Positions 43,647-53,879 of a stretch of DNA of 64,000 nt are shown piece after piece; positions within the stretch are counted from its first letter, which is position 1, and every line of letters starts with the position of its first letter. The stretch is from an uncultured bacterium. Lineage in GTDB: Bacteria > Planctomycetota > Phycisphaerae > Phycisphaerales > SM1A02. The notes below the pieces were generated by a model. The model did not search any database, was not told the origin of the DNA, and saw only the letters and a list, made by a program, of their open reading frames with translations. Where the stretch lies: the NCBI GenBank assembly GCA_903919715.1, contig CAIXJC010000024.1, positions 62,001 to 126,000 on the forward strand, written 5' to 3'. A program made the translations under genes and the position numbers.

Positions 43647-45164
43647 TTATGGTGTGGTATGCGTATCAAATTCAGGCACTGCAGCAGTTGTCGAGGAATA
43701 CCAGACACCGACAACATCTGATGGAATGATTATTTCAGTCGTTGTTCCACGAAGTGTCACAGATCGAATTCCTGGGGCAACCGAGAGCCGCCACCAATAT
43801 TTTCCGTCGAGTCCCTGAGCGCCACTCACAATTACATTTCCATCGAATCGAATGCGAGAAATTGAAAGCGGTGTAGAGATAAAGCCCCCGAACTTCGAAT
43901 TCATTTCGATCAGAATCGTGTCCAATTCTTGCGCATGGGCAATTCTCTGGGTATCACTCTTTGACGGCGGATTCCACACCAACAAGATCTTTGAGCCGGT
44001 CAAAACAAGCTGCCGAATCATCTCGTCGTAATAACGTTTGTCTTCTGGATATCCGCAGAGTGGAGAACTTAATTGATCATTTGGCTCGCCGCCGACATAC
44101 GCGGGGGTTGAGATCCAAGGAAACAGATCCGAAGTGCTCGAGCGACGGACCGATCGAATCATTTGTACGTCCATGACGAGGCTGCTCCACGGCCCTCGCT
44201 TTAACTTGTTTGATCCACCAAGTACAAGTCGAGTTGGATCGTTTGGACTGATGCCCCATGCAGTTGCAGATTGGCCAAGAACCCCATAGCAAACTGGGCT
44301 ATTCCCATTTCCAAATATATTGTCGTGTGGTTGGGAATGTCCATACCAATCCGGGGAGGCATCTTCAAGATTCATTTGGAAGCCTTCGTAATTACTCGCC
44401 TTCAAGTTTGGGTAAGCAGATTTGGCGGGAATCCAGAGCGCCTCATTCATCGCCGCTGTAGTCAATTTTCCAAGTGCGTAGTTCCAGAGAAGATAGTCAG
44501 TGCTCTGCTGCGGCCCTTGAAGTCGATTGAGCGCAACAGTTTGCACAAGTTCTTTCAGTGGCGGAATTCCAAACAGTCGTTGACTTGCCCGAGGATCTTC
44601 TGTGAGTGAAGTAAAAATTTTCCCAGAGGGATCCTTTTGTAAGAGATTGAAGTTGTTAAAAATTCCAGCCTGCTCGTTATCCAAGACGAGCAAGTCAAGC
44701 TTGACGTGATCATTCCGCAGGGCGTTGATAAACGTCGACCATTCGCCGGTTGCGCCTGCAACTGCCGCGGAACACCACGGGCTTGGCTGATCAAGCCTGT
44801 CGCCATTGGGCAATTGAATGCTGTCAAATGGCAGACCAAAGATGCCCTTTCCAAAGTGCCATGCAAATAAGGCACGACGTCCTTCTGGAATTCGCAGCAG
44901 TGCATCTCGAATGAATGCCTCCTGCGGAATAGGGGTGCCTGGGAAAAATCCTTGATAACTATCGAAGGGCGCATCAATAGGCCAACGCAGCCAAACCATA
45001 GGAAAAACGAACCGGAGGCTGACCTTTGGATCATCCCATACAGCAGCCCAAACTGCACGTTGGCTCGCATCATCACTTTGTTTGGCAGTTGGCGCGGATG
45101 CGAAGAGCTGCAGGGTTGACGCAGCGATAGAAATTACAAGCGCGGTGATTGGGAAAGATTTCAT
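43647..45164 (-). CDS. Secreted protein of unknown function in the polysaccharide locus
   Basis: The 505-residue protein begins with a signal peptide (MKSFPITALVISIAASTLQLFA, cleavage near 23-28). The remainder has no motif I recognise; segments such as LDLLVLDNEQAGIF and GSKILLVWNPPSK followed by a beta-rich C-terminal part suggest a barrel-type glycan-active enzyme or binding protein, which is inference. ATG 45164 has AAGG at good spacing. It lies 41 bases after the polymerase gene, so it is likely co-transcribed and may process the exported polymer. Confidence 0.65.
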   Translation of the reverse strand: MKSFPITALVISIAASTLQLFASAPTAKQSDDASQRAVWAAVWDDPKVSLRFVFPMVWLRWPIDAPFDSYQGFFPGTPIPQEAFIRDALLRIPEGRRALFAWHFGKGIFGLPFDSIQLPNGDRLDQPSPWCSAAVAGATGEWSTFINALRNDHVKLDLLVLDNEQAGIFNNFNLLQKDPSGKIFTSLTEDPRASQRLFGIPPLKELVQTVALNRLQGPQQSTDYLLWNYALGKLTTAAMNEALWIPAKSAYPNLKASNYEGFQMNLEDASPDWYGHSQPHDNIFGNGNSPVCYGVLGQSATAWGISPNDPTRLVLGGSNKLKRGPWSSLVMDVQMIRSVRRSSTSDLFPWISTPAYVGGEPNDQLSSPLCGYPEDKRYYDEMIRQLVLTGSKILLVWNPPSKSDTQRIAHAQELDTILIEMNSKFGGFISTPLSISRIRFDGNVIVSGAQGLDGKYWWRLSVAPGIRSVTLRGTTTEIIIPSDVVGVWYSSTTAAVPEFDTHTTP

Positions 45165-45205
45165 AGAGAGCCTTCGCTTGGCATTTACGTCACAAGAAAG
45201 TTCCG

Positions 45206-46603
45206 TCATTGAACCGAAGCCTCAATCGTCCCAACAGCTTCATCCTCAAGATCGGAGGGTTCAGCTTCATCTTCTGGTTGAGAAGCGGCATCAAGCAAAT
45301 AGGCCGCAATTGCTAAAAGGAGATAGAGAAACACGACAGCCATGGAGAGAATTCCGAGGAAAAATCCCTCGAAAATACTTGCGAAAAGAATCATTGCGAT
45401 TCCGGCGACAACAATGTCCGCCGACTCGGTCGAAAAATTTGCGCATCGGCGATGAAGCCAACATTTGATCGCGGAAGTCACCATTGAAAAAACCGTGAGC
45501 GCCAGCAGGAGTAGTCCAGTAATTCCCATGAGTGCAGCGGTTGACAGGTAACTCGATTCGCTCGCATTGACTTCTTGATCATTTTGGGCGCCGATTGTTC
45601 CGAAGAGTGGGTTTGATTTAAAGTCATCGATTCGAGCAGCCCACACAGCAGAACGTGTATCGACTCCGCTTGTGAATCTGTCGATCTTTGCAAGGCTGTC
45701 GGGAAACAAAGCAAGGGCGATGAAGAAGACAACTCCGCTCGCAATTCCAAAGACGAGGATTTTCCCGATTCGCAGGCGGTAAAAGAACATCAACCCAACT
45801 GCAGCGCTGAGCGCGGACATTCTCGACGCTGACCAGACGATGAGCATCAGTAAAAGTCCGATCTGAATTGCGTGGTAGTAACTCATCCAACTCTTAAAAG
45901 AACTTCTCGAATAGGAGTAGCAATTTACGAGGACGAAAACGGCACTCACAAAGCCAGCAAGTTGCGGGTTCCCAGAAACTCCCATGAATCTTCCTTGCCC
46001 GACTGCTTGGCCATAACCAAATCCCAGCTGAATAATGTTGCACGCAAGGAAGAGAGCTGAAGCGATCGAGAGCGCACGAAGGATCGAATCCACATCGAGT
46101 TGGCTCTGGATACGTCTTCCCAATCCGTAGACGATCCCGACGAATAAGAGGCCATCCGTCATGATCCCAAGAATTGATCGGGCGCTTTCTCCCGCGAGTA
46201 GCAAGCGCAAGAGGTACATGCTTTGAAATGCGTAGAACGCCAATGTTGCAAATAAAACGAACGACGTACGCCAGCCTCGGTCGGTTCGAGGTGCCGAGAG
46301 GCAGAGGCTGAAAAGGAAAATGACGGTGAGAGGTCGACTGCTGTCACGGAGTGCTTGCAAAGGTCCGACGAGCGTGTTGTCGAAGAAGCTCGAATCGAGA
46401 TAGCCGAAACAGAGCGTGAAAAAAACAATCGAAACCGCGAGTAACGGGCCGCGCTTGGATCCGATCGTATAAAAAAACGTGATGAGAACCGCGATAAACG
46501 GCAGAAAGCCACTCGGCCGAGATAAGTTGGTGAATAAAATCTGAATCAGATTGACAACCGTCGAGCCGTCCGCCTGACCGAGAAAAAACAGTGATCCGCT
46601 CAT
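45206..46603 (-). CDS. O-antigen ligase/polymerase-like membrane protein (Wzy/WaaL type)
   Basis: The 465-residue protein has about 12 membrane helices and the large extracytoplasmic loop region typical of Wzy and WaaL, with GVSGNPQLAGFVSAVFVLVN and a later FGTIGAQNDQEVNASESSYL segment (the family's conserved loop before the last helices). It should polymerise repeat units at the outer face of the cytoplasmic membrane. A polar acidic C-terminal tail (QPEDEAEPSDLEDEA) is cytoplasmic or periplasmic. The flippase gene lies 98 bases upstream on the same strand. Confidence 0.85.
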   Translation of the reverse strand: MSGSLFFLGQADGSTVVNLIQILFTNLSRPSGFLPFIAVLITFFYTIGSKRGPLLAVSIVFFTLCFGYLDSSFFDNTLVGPLQALRDSSRPLTVIFLFSLCLSAPRTDRGWRTSFVLFATLAFYAFQSMYLLRLLLAGESARSILGIMTDGLLFVGIVYGLGRRIQSQLDVDSILRALSIASALFLACNIIQLGFGYGQAVGQGRFMGVSGNPQLAGFVSAVFVLVNCYSYSRSSFKSWMSYYHAIQIGLLLMLIVWSASRMSALSAAVGLMFFYRLRIGKILVFGIASGVVFFIALALFPDSLAKIDRFTSGVDTRSAVWAARIDDFKSNPLFGTIGAQNDQEVNASESSYLSTAALMGITGLLLLALTVFSMVTSAIKCWLHRRCANFSTESADIVVAGIAMILFASIFEGFFLGILSMAVVFLYLLLAIAAYLLDAASQPEDEAEPSDLEDEAVGTIEASVQ

Positions 46604-46701
46604 TTGATTGTTTCGAGGTCAGAAGTATAGCCAAGTCGAATTCGATTCAGTTCTTGTTCGTGGTGGCTTCTGCAATCCGAAGCCGCAACAGGCAATCAGA
46701 A

Positions 46702-48165
46702 TCACTGGCGGCGAAACCGATTGGCTAGCGTTCGCTCGATCGCGCCGACAATCGTTGGATAGATGATGCGGATGAGCGCAAAGTATGCCGCGGCTCCGAT
46801 GATGGTGAACGCAGCACCGCCCAGTAACGCAGTCGATCCTTCGCGCATCCAGCAAACCCATGCGGCTGGCGCAAAGCATGCGATCGCAGCGACCACGGGT
46901 TTGATTGGCCAAATTCGAAGCCGCGTGATCCAAGTCGGATCAGTCGCGCACAGGACGATGTGGACGATTCCAGATATGACCGAGGTCACAAATATGGCTG
47001 CTGCAACGGCGTTGATGCCCATCGACCAAGCACCAAGAAATGCCAACAGGGCAAGCAGAGCCGTATGAAAAAGTTGCGCATGAAAGAGCGTTGAGAAACG
47101 CCCGTTGGCTCGGAGGTAGCCGCTGCAGATCCCAATTGGATTCGCAAAGATCATGGCGATCGCAAGGATTGCAAGTGGACCTTCAACACCGGCCATTCGA
47201 TCTGGAAGTACGGTTCGAACGAGAACGGGCGCGATCGCGGCGAGGCAAGCACCGGCTGGCGCTGCACCAATCATGGCTTGAATTTGTATGTGTTTATGAG
47301 AGTGAGCTTGCGCTTGTGTATCTCCACGGAGTGCCGTGAATGTTGATTGCGCAACACGTCCGATGGTCATCGAGAAAAAACCGTACGCCATCGTGGCTAT
47401 CTGGAATCCAATTGTGTAGATGCCTAACGAAATCGTTGTGCAGAAGATAGAAATTGCAAGATAGTCAACGACCTGTGCGAGGCCAGCCATCGAGTGCTGC
47501 AGTCCGCCCCAGGCAAACCCTGGAAGCATCGTGCGCATTGCGATTTTGACACCACCATTGGCAGGCAAGAGTGGCGCACAGCGAATGAAATACCAGCTAC
47601 GGACAATATGTCCAATCAAGATTGGGGTAATCATGGCCCACACACCCGCTCCGGATAAGGCAAGGATCACCGTGAAGGTGAGAGTGACTGCGGCGAACAC
47701 AACATCCGCCATCGCAATTTCTCGAAATCGAAGCGCCAAACGCAACTGTGCGCTGGATGCCGAAGCAGTCATTTCGACAAAGATGCGCACGGCAACGACA
47801 ACGAGGAGCGGCCAGAGTGCTGGAGATCCCCACCAATTTGCTGCGAAACTTCCAAAGAGTGCAGTCACCAGAATGAGCCAGGTCGAACTGATCATTGCAA
47901 GCAAGTTGGCTGCTCGAGCTGCCGCACTGCTTGGGCGGACAAGTTCCATGAGCGAGTCAACCGCCGCACCTGGATAGATGAAAGTTGCGGCGGCAACGAG
48001 TGTGATACTCAACGTTCCAAGTCCGATCTCGCTTGGGGTCAAGAGCCATGCCAAGACGAGATACGTCAAGACGCCAGCCAATTTTTGCGCTGCGATTTGC
48101 ACGAATCCCCAGATTGCTCCGTGGGCCATGCCGCTCGTCTCTTTCGGATTCGCCACGCCACTCAT
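46702..48165 (-). CDS. Polysaccharide flippase (Wzx/WzxC type)
   Basis: The protein (487 residues from this start) has about 12-14 membrane helices and the WzxC-like start AIWGFVQIAAQKLAGVLTYL, then ...AWLLTPSEIGLGTLSI. It would flip lipid-linked repeat units for the Wzy-like polymerase encoded next to it. The frame is open to a GTG at 48255; ATG codons at 48192, 48165 and 48129 are all possible and none has a clear ribosome binding site, so the start is uncertain. The divergent glycosyltransferase starts at 48269. Confidence 0.88.
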   Translation of the reverse strand: MSGVANPKETSGMAHGAIWGFVQIAAQKLAGVLTYLVLAWLLTPSEIGLGTLSITLVAAATFIYPGAAVDSLMELVRPSSAAARAANLLAMISSTWLILVTALFGSFAANWWGSPALWPLLVVVAVRIFVEMTASASSAQLRLALRFREIAMADVVFAAVTLTFTVILALSGAGVWAMITPILIGHIVRSWYFIRCAPLLPANGGVKIAMRTMLPGFAWGGLQHSMAGLAQVVDYLAISIFCTTISLGIYTIGFQIATMAYGFFSMTIGRVAQSTFTALRGDTQAQAHSHKHIQIQAMIGAAPAGACLAAIAPVLVRTVLPDRMAGVEGPLAILAIAMIFANPIGICSGYLRANGRFSTLFHAQLFHTALLALLAFLGAWSMGINAVAAAIFVTSVISGIVHIVLCATDPTWITRLRIWPIKPVVAAIACFAPAAWVCWMREGSTALLGGAAFTIIGAAAYFALIRIIYPTIVGAIERTLANRFRRQ

Positions 48166-48268
48166 GAATGCCGAGGCTATGCGAACAGGCATCTCGTATC
48201 GAGTCGATGAGTCACGAGTGTCTTGGACACCAAGTTCTTGTGTGCGTTCCAACACTACACTTGGGAGA

Positions 48269-49453
48269 ATGCGAATCGTTCAGGCTCTCCACGCGATCGA
48301 TCTTCGTGCAGGAGGTCCAGCCCGCGTTGTCGTTGATCTTTCTGCGGTCTTGGCTTCTCGCGGACATGAGATTGTCATCGCCACAGAGAATCCACGAGAT
48401 GTTCCGCCAGCCTGGATGACTTCACCAACACAAGGGTTGCCAACATGCGTCACGCTGCCTTCTTTGGGTTGGCAGATTTGGAATGCAAACTTTCGTCGGG
48501 CGGTTGAGAATGTTCTTGCCAACGCCGACCTCGTTCATCTTCATGGGCTTTGGGAGCCATTTAATCTGCGAGTCGCATCGATCGCTCGGCGCATGGGAAT
48601 TCCATACATCGTGACGCTCCATGGGATGTTGGATGATTGGTGTATGGCGCAGGGTGCTTCGAAGAAACGGCTTTATCTCGCAGTCGCTGGCAGAAAGATG
48701 CTCGAGAATGCTGCGGCAGTTCATTGCACTGCTGCGGCGGAACTTGCGCAAAGTCAAAAATGGTTTTCAAAGTTGCAAGGGACGGTCATTCCCAATTTGG
48801 TTGATCTCTCTGCATACGAAAACTTGCTTGGTGCAGATGAAGCTCGAGCGCGATTTACATTTCTGTCGACACCGAATCCAAAGTTGATTTTCCTCAGTCG
48901 CATTTCTCCTAAGAAAGGCTGCGAGCATTTGATCGAGTGCGCCGAGATTCTTCGTCGGCGTGGCATCTTGGCGGAGGTGGTGATCGCTGGGACTGGGCCA
49001 GCCGAGTATGTCGAAACCCTGAAGGCGTTGGCGGATCAGCCCGGCATCGCTGACGCCATTCACTTTGTTGGACACATCGATGGCTCGCTCAAAATCTCTT
49101 TGCTTCAAGCAGGGGATCTTTTGGTGATTCCAACGAGTCAAGAAAACTTCGGCCTCGTCTTTTTCGAAGCACTCGCCGCGGGCTTGCCAGTCGTCACAAC
49201 GAATCTCGTCGATACGAAAGACGAACTCGCCCAAAGTGGAGCAGGCTGGATTGTGCCACAGAACGCAACCGCATTTGCGGACGCGATCGAGATGATCATG
49301 AAGAATCCGTCGGATGTCGCAGCGCGAAAGCAGCGCGGGCGGCGCTGGATTTTCGACAATCTCGCCACTTCGGCGATCGCTTGCCAAATCGAGTCGATGT
49401 ATGAATTCGCAAAGCGATCAAAGTGTTCGCTTGCGCAGATCGCGCCCAAGTGA
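48269..49453 (+). CDS. Family 4 glycosyltransferase
   Basis: The 394-residue GT-B protein begins MRIVQALHAIDLRAGGPARV (1-20), has VHLHGLWEPFN, and in the C-terminal nucleotide-sugar domain LIFLSRISPKKGCEHLIE and the E-x7-E motif ENFGLVFFEALAAGLPVV, diagnostic of GT4. Donor and acceptor are unknown. ATG 48269 follows TTGGGAGA. It heads a plus-strand run of polysaccharide genes extending to 59.1 kb. Confidence 0.9.
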   Translation: MRIVQALHAIDLRAGGPARVVVDLSAVLASRGHEIVIATENPRDVPPAWMTSPTQGLPTCVTLPSLGWQIWNANFRRAVENVLANADLVHLHGLWEPFNLRVASIARRMGIPYIVTLHGMLDDWCMAQGASKKRLYLAVAGRKMLENAAAVHCTAAAELAQSQKWFSKLQGTVIPNLVDLSAYENLLGADEARARFTFLSTPNPKLIFLSRISPKKGCEHLIECAEILRRRGILAEVVIAGTGPAEYVETLKALADQPGIADAIHFVGHIDGSLKISLLQAGDLLVIPTSQENFGLVFFEALAAGLPVVTTNLVDTKDELAQSGAGWIVPQNATAFADAIEMIMKNPSDVAARKQRGRRWIFDNLATSAIACQIESMYEFAKRSKCSLAQIAPK

Positions 49454-49529
49454 CGGGAAGTTTTTCGCGGCACCAACTCGATTGACATTGCGCTATAACC
49501 TTCAATAGCAACAGAGGACCACCAACGAA

Positions 49530-50543
49530 ATGCTTTTAATTGACGCAGGCAATATCAATGAAGGTGGTGGATTCGTGCTTCTTGACTATCTCGTCGAAAA
49601 GCTCAACGAGCGAAATGTCGACTATGTGCTTCTCAAGCGTTCCTACTGTCCACTGAAATCAAACTCGGCCAAGATCATTAACAACGACGGCAATTTTCTG
49701 GTCCGGCAGTTGAAAATCCGAGGATGGATTCGAAAGTGCAAGCCGAAGACGTTGCTCTGCTTTGGGAATTTCCCAGTGCTCTTTCCAACGAATAAGACGG
49801 ATGTGTTGTGTTACATCCACAATCAACATCTCTTCGAGGACACAAACGATTGGCATTTTTGGCGCCGCCGCATGATGATGAAATTGCTCGTCAGGAACGC
49901 GCATGGCTTTATCTTTCAAACGAATCTCAATAAAGACAAGTTTCACGCGTATTACCCCAACTGCGTGAAGAGGAGTTTTGTCTTGCCTTTCTTTGATCTC
50001 TCAAATCTGGAAGCGAAGCGGGCGAAGTTTGAAGGGTCGCACGCTGAGAAAAAACGTCAGTTTTCATACATCAGCCTGCCGATTGTCCACAAGCAACACC
50101 CGGTGCTTCTCGACGCCTGGGAGGCTTTGTTTGCCAAGGGGATTTCAATTCCGCTTGAAGTCACAATTCCAGAGAATTATCCCGCATTACTCGATCGGGT
50201 CGCCAAGATGCAAGCCAAAGGCATTCCGATCGTCAACTTGGGTAAGGTCAATTTCGAAACGGCGATCGCAAAGACATTCGAAAGTAAGTATTGCATCTTC
50301 CCTTCAACGATGGAGACGCTAGGTCTCGGATTGCTCGAGGCGTCGCTACTCGGGTGTCTATTGCTTACGTCCGATCTTCCGTTCGTTACCGAGGTTGTCA
50401 AGCCTTCATTAACATTCAAGCCCCAAAACGCCGAAGCAATCGTTGAGGCTGTCGAATTCGCACTTGCCAACGACTTAACGAAACCATTAATGGTGATCAC
50501 CAATAAGATCGACGAGTTAATTGAAACACTGGTAAAAAAATAA
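49530..50543 (+). CDS. Glycosyltransferase-like protein (GT-B, GT4-related)
   Basis: The 337-residue protein has the N-terminal LLIDAGNINEGGGFVLLDYL (2-21) and a C-terminal half with SYISLPIVHKQHPVLLDAWE and PSTMETLGLGLLEASLLGC, where the E-x7-E motif of GT4 enzymes is preserved (ETLGLGLLEA). It is Lys- and Asn-rich and its codons look more AT-rich than the flanks, as often seen in polysaccharide loci. AGAGGA lies upstream of the start. Its TAA shares one base with the next ATG (TAATG). Confidence 0.8.
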   Translation: MLLIDAGNINEGGGFVLLDYLVEKLNERNVDYVLLKRSYCPLKSNSAKIINNDGNFLVRQLKIRGWIRKCKPKTLLCFGNFPVLFPTNKTDVLCYIHNQHLFEDTNDWHFWRRRMMMKLLVRNAHGFIFQTNLNKDKFHAYYPNCVKRSFVLPFFDLSNLEAKRAKFEGSHAEKKRQFSYISLPIVHKQHPVLLDAWEALFAKGISIPLEVTIPENYPALLDRVAKMQAKGIPIVNLGKVNFETAIAKTFESKYCIFPSTMETLGLGLLEASLLGCLLLTSDLPFVTEVVKPSLTFKPQNAEAIVEAVEFALANDLTKPLMVITNKIDELIETLVKK

Positions 50544-51682
50544 TGAACGCAAAGATCACACGATTGAAGAGGTACATCCTCATCTATGGAATTTCAAGAG
50601 CAATCTGCAAAGCACTTGGGAGGATGAAGTTGCCTTATGTTCGGTCATTGAAGATTCGCCGAGGCCGAAGCGTCGGACTCATCGGATGCGGAAACTTTGC
50701 CTTCAGCACAATCTCATTCTTTGTCAGCAAGAATCAAGGCAAAGTGTTCGGCAGTTGCTTCGATATCAATTCTGAAAACGCAAGCTTCTTTGCACGATTT
50801 TATGGCTACAAGCAAGCCGCTTCCCTCGACGAACTGTTGAAGGATGATCTGACGAAAATTGTGTACATCGCCTCGAATCATGCGACCCATGCGGAGTATG
50901 CGATGCGGGTGATGGAGAATAAGAAGAGCGCATATATCGAAAAGCCGATCACGGTCACGTATGACGAATTGGTTCAGTTGACGAAGGCCAAGAGCAAGTA
51001 CAGCGGGACGTTGTATGCCGGGTACAACCGCCCATTTTCCAGAGCGCTCCAGATCATTAAATCTCGTCTTGATACAACGGCGATTCACCCCTTCACAGTC
51101 AATTTCACGGTCTGTGGTCACAAGATCGAAGAGGGACACTGGTATCGCGATGCGAAGGAGGGTTCGCGGATTCTCGCGAATCTTGCGCACTGGATCGATT
51201 TGAGCGTGCATCTGTTTCAACAACGTTCAAAGATGCCATCTGTGATCCATATTGCAATTGCTTATTCGAATCCCAACACTCCAAGCGACAATATCTCATT
51301 TGTTTTCACAACGGATCTCCACGATTTAATCGTTTTCACATTCACCTCGCGCTCGGAACCACTCGAAGGAGTGAATGAAACGATCTTGCTGCAAAGCGGC
51401 GATATCACGGCCAAGATCGATGACTTTCGTGAGCTGCAGTTGTGGGATTTGAATACGTACAAGAAGTATAAATTTCGTCCAAAGGACGCAGGCCACGAGT
51501 CTGCGGTCTTGCAACCGTTCAGGACCACGCCATCAAGGAATTGGAAAGAAGTCGAACTTTCGGCATTGCTGATTCTTTTCATCGAGAAAATGGTCAGCAA
51601 CAAATCATCCAATGCTTCCTTTGATATTCGCCAAGAGGTCGAGACTTTCGAAAACGCGACCAAGGCCGAGCGGTCGCAGTAA
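50543..51682 (+). CDS. Gfo/Idh/MocA family oxidoreductase
   Basis: The 379-residue protein has an NAD(P)-binding domain with VGLIGCGNFAFSTISFF, YIASNHATHAEYAMRVME, the conserved EKPIT (Lys is catalytic in the family) and AGYNRPFSRA. Members oxidise, reduce or epimerise sugars and sugar nucleotides. It is related to the second half of the two-domain enzyme encoded next. The first 30 residues before the Rossmann start are basic. Start overlaps the upstream stop by one base. Confidence 0.88.
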   Translation: MNAKITRLKRYILIYGISRAICKALGRMKLPYVRSLKIRRGRSVGLIGCGNFAFSTISFFVSKNQGKVFGSCFDINSENASFFARFYGYKQAASLDELLKDDLTKIVYIASNHATHAEYAMRVMENKKSAYIEKPITVTYDELVQLTKAKSKYSGTLYAGYNRPFSRALQIIKSRLDTTAIHPFTVNFTVCGHKIEEGHWYRDAKEGSRILANLAHWIDLSVHLFQQRSKMPSVIHIAIAYSNPNTPSDNISFVFTTDLHDLIVFTFTSRSEPLEGVNETILLQSGDITAKIDDFRELQLWDLNTYKKYKFRPKDAGHESAVLQPFRTTPSRNWKEVELSALLILFIEKMVSNKSSNASFDIRQEVETFENATKAERSQ

Positions 51683-51752
51683 GGGCGATTCGTTGGTCAG
51701 TATGATCGGCGCGTGTTGCGACGGAAGTAATAAGGAACTTTAGAAACCAACC

Positions 51753-53879
51753 ATGAAACAGATCCTGCAATCTCTCAAGACTGGAGCAACAGAAGTTGCG
51801 GATGTGCCTTGCCCTGCCACGAAACGTGGGCACTTGCTGATCCAAACTTCCCGAACACTCGTCTCGGTTGGGACAGAACGAATGATGGTGGATTTTGGAA
51901 AGGCTGGCTGGATCGAGAAGGCTCGTCAGCAACCCGACAAGGTCCGCATGGTGCTTGACAAGATGAAGACCGACGGGATTATGCCTACGATTGAGGCCGT
52001 TTTTAATAAATTAGATCAGCCGCTCCCGCTTGGTTATTGCAATATCGGAACCGTCGTCGCAGTCGGTGCTGGTGTTGTTGGATTTGAAATCGGCGACCGA
52101 GTTGCTTCGAATGGCAAGCATGCTGAAATGGTTTGCGTTCCAGTCAACCTTTGTGCGAAAGTGCCGACGCAAGTTTCCGATGAGGAAGCAGCCTTCACGG
52201 TCCTTGGAGCGATCGCACTTCAAGGGATTCGCCTCGTGCAGCCGACTCTGGGCGAAGCGGTGGTGGTGACTGGCATGGGACTGATCGGCATCGTGACAAC
52301 TCAGCTGTTGCGCGCGCACGGCTGTCGCGTTCTTGGAATTGACTTTGATCCGAAGAAGCTCGAAATTGCGCGCAGATTTGGCGCCGAAACCGTGGATCTA
52401 TCCGCAGGTCAAGATCCCGTGGCAGCAGCGGAGCAATTTTCTCGCGGTCGTGGCGTCGATGCAGTCATCGTGACCGCGGCAACGAAGAGCAACGAGCCGA
52501 TGCATCAGGCAGCATTGATGTGCCGCAAGCGTGGGCGCATCGTTCTCGTCGGCGTAACTGGGCTGGAACTGTCGCGTGACGATTTCTTCAAGAAAGAAAT
52601 CACGTTTCAGGTTTCGTGTTCATATGGCCCAGGTCGATACGACCCAAACTATGAAGAAAAAGGCCAGGACTATCCAGTCGGATATGTTCGCTGGACCGAG
52701 CAGCGCAATCTCGAAGCGGTTCTTGACATGATGTCAGATGGTCGACTTGAAGTGAAGTCACTCGTCACGCACCGATTCGAAATTCATAATGCCGAGCAAG
52801 CGTATGAGGTGGTGGGCGGTTCCGAGCCTTCGCTTGGAATTGTGCTGGAGTACCCCAATCCAACATCAAGTGGTCGTGATCCAACTAAACAGACGGTGCA
52901 GTTTCCAAAGGCAACGAATGACATTGTGCGTGCGAATGGCGGTGCGTCGATCAGTTTCATAGGCGCAGGCAACTATGCCACGGCTGTATTGATCAAGGCA
53001 TTTAAGGAGTCGGGCGCGCGTTTGCGGAGCATCGCATCAAGCGCAGGCGTGAGCGGAGTGCATGCTGGTCGCAAGTTTGGTTTTGAAGAGACGACGACAG
53101 ATACAGAGAGCCTTTTCGCAGACTCGCAGTCAAACTCAGTAGTCATTACGACTCGACATGACAGTCACGCGGGATTTGTGCTCAAAGCGATGACATGCGG
53201 CAAACATATTTTTGTTGAGAAGCCGCTGTGTCTGACATTGAGCGAGTTGACCTCAATCGAAACCGCGGGAAGTTCGCCAACGAATAGGTCGGTCTTGATG
53301 GTCGGATTCAATCGGCGGTTCGCGCCTCAAGTGCAGCGGGTCAAAGAACTCCTCAGGGCTGTGAGTGGACCGAAAGCATTTGTCATGACCGTGAACGCTG
53401 GGGCCATTCCTGCGGACCACTGGACTCAGGACGGCGAGCAGGGTGGAGGTCGCATTATCGGTGAAGGATGCCACTTCATCGACCTCATTCGATTTCTTGC
53501 TGGTTCTCCGATCGAGTCGCACGCATCCGCTTCGATGAAGTCGGCGACGGGCGATACCGTCACAATCAACCTCAAATTTATTGATGGCTCTCTTGGAACG
53601 ATTCATTACTTTGCCAACGGCAGCAAAGCGTTTCCCAAAGAGCGTCTGGAAGTTTTCGCTGGCGGCGCTGTCTTGCAACTCGATAATTTTCGAAAGCTGC
53701 AAGGATTTGGTTGGAAGGGATTCAGCAAGATGAATCTATGGAAACAAGACAAAGGCCAGCGTGCGTGCGCTGCCGCGTTTGTTCGTGCTGTCAACGATGG
53801 CGGAGCGCCGCCGATCCCATGGAATGAAATTATTGAAGTTGCTCGAGTGAGCATCGAAATAGCGGAGTCGAATAAATGA
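51753..53879 (+). CDS. Two-domain oxidoreductase: alcohol dehydrogenase-like plus Gfo/Idh/MocA
   Basis: The 708-residue protein joins an MDR/alcohol dehydrogenase-like domain (about 1-370; VVVTGMGLIGIVTTQLLRAHG, cofactor site) to a Gfo/Idh/MocA domain (about 395-708; ISFIGAGNYATAVLIKAF, KHIFVEKPLCL, MVGFNRRFAPQV). This architecture recurs in bacterial polysaccharide loci next to heparinase II/III-like and GT4 genes, as here. It probably modifies a sugar or sugar nucleotide, but the reaction is not established to my knowledge. It overlaps wecB by ATGA. Confidence 0.9.
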   Translation: MKQILQSLKTGATEVADVPCPATKRGHLLIQTSRTLVSVGTERMMVDFGKAGWIEKARQQPDKVRMVLDKMKTDGIMPTIEAVFNKLDQPLPLGYCNIGTVVAVGAGVVGFEIGDRVASNGKHAEMVCVPVNLCAKVPTQVSDEEAAFTVLGAIALQGIRLVQPTLGEAVVVTGMGLIGIVTTQLLRAHGCRVLGIDFDPKKLEIARRFGAETVDLSAGQDPVAAAEQFSRGRGVDAVIVTAATKSNEPMHQAALMCRKRGRIVLVGVTGLELSRDDFFKKEITFQVSCSYGPGRYDPNYEEKGQDYPVGYVRWTEQRNLEAVLDMMSDGRLEVKSLVTHRFEIHNAEQAYEVVGGSEPSLGIVLEYPNPTSSGRDPTKQTVQFPKATNDIVRANGGASISFIGAGNYATAVLIKAFKESGARLRSIASSAGVSGVHAGRKFGFEETTTDTESLFADSQSNSVVITTRHDSHAGFVLKAMTCGKHIFVEKPLCLTLSELTSIETAGSSPTNRSVLMVGFNRRFAPQVQRVKELLRAVSGPKAFVMTVNAGAIPADHWTQDGEQGGGRIIGEGCHFIDLIRFLAGSPIESHASASMKSATGDTVTINLKFIDGSLGTIHYFANGSKAFPKERLEVFAGGAVLQLDNFRKLQGFGWKGFSKMNLWKQDKGQRACAAAFVRAVNDGGAPPIPWNEIIEVARVSIEIAESNK

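Noticed and set aside
49482-49510. TTGACA followed by TATAAC as a sigma-70 promoter before the second glycosyltransferase
   Set aside because: The two hexamers are only 6 bases apart, and no good -10 sequence sits 16-18 bases from TTGACA.
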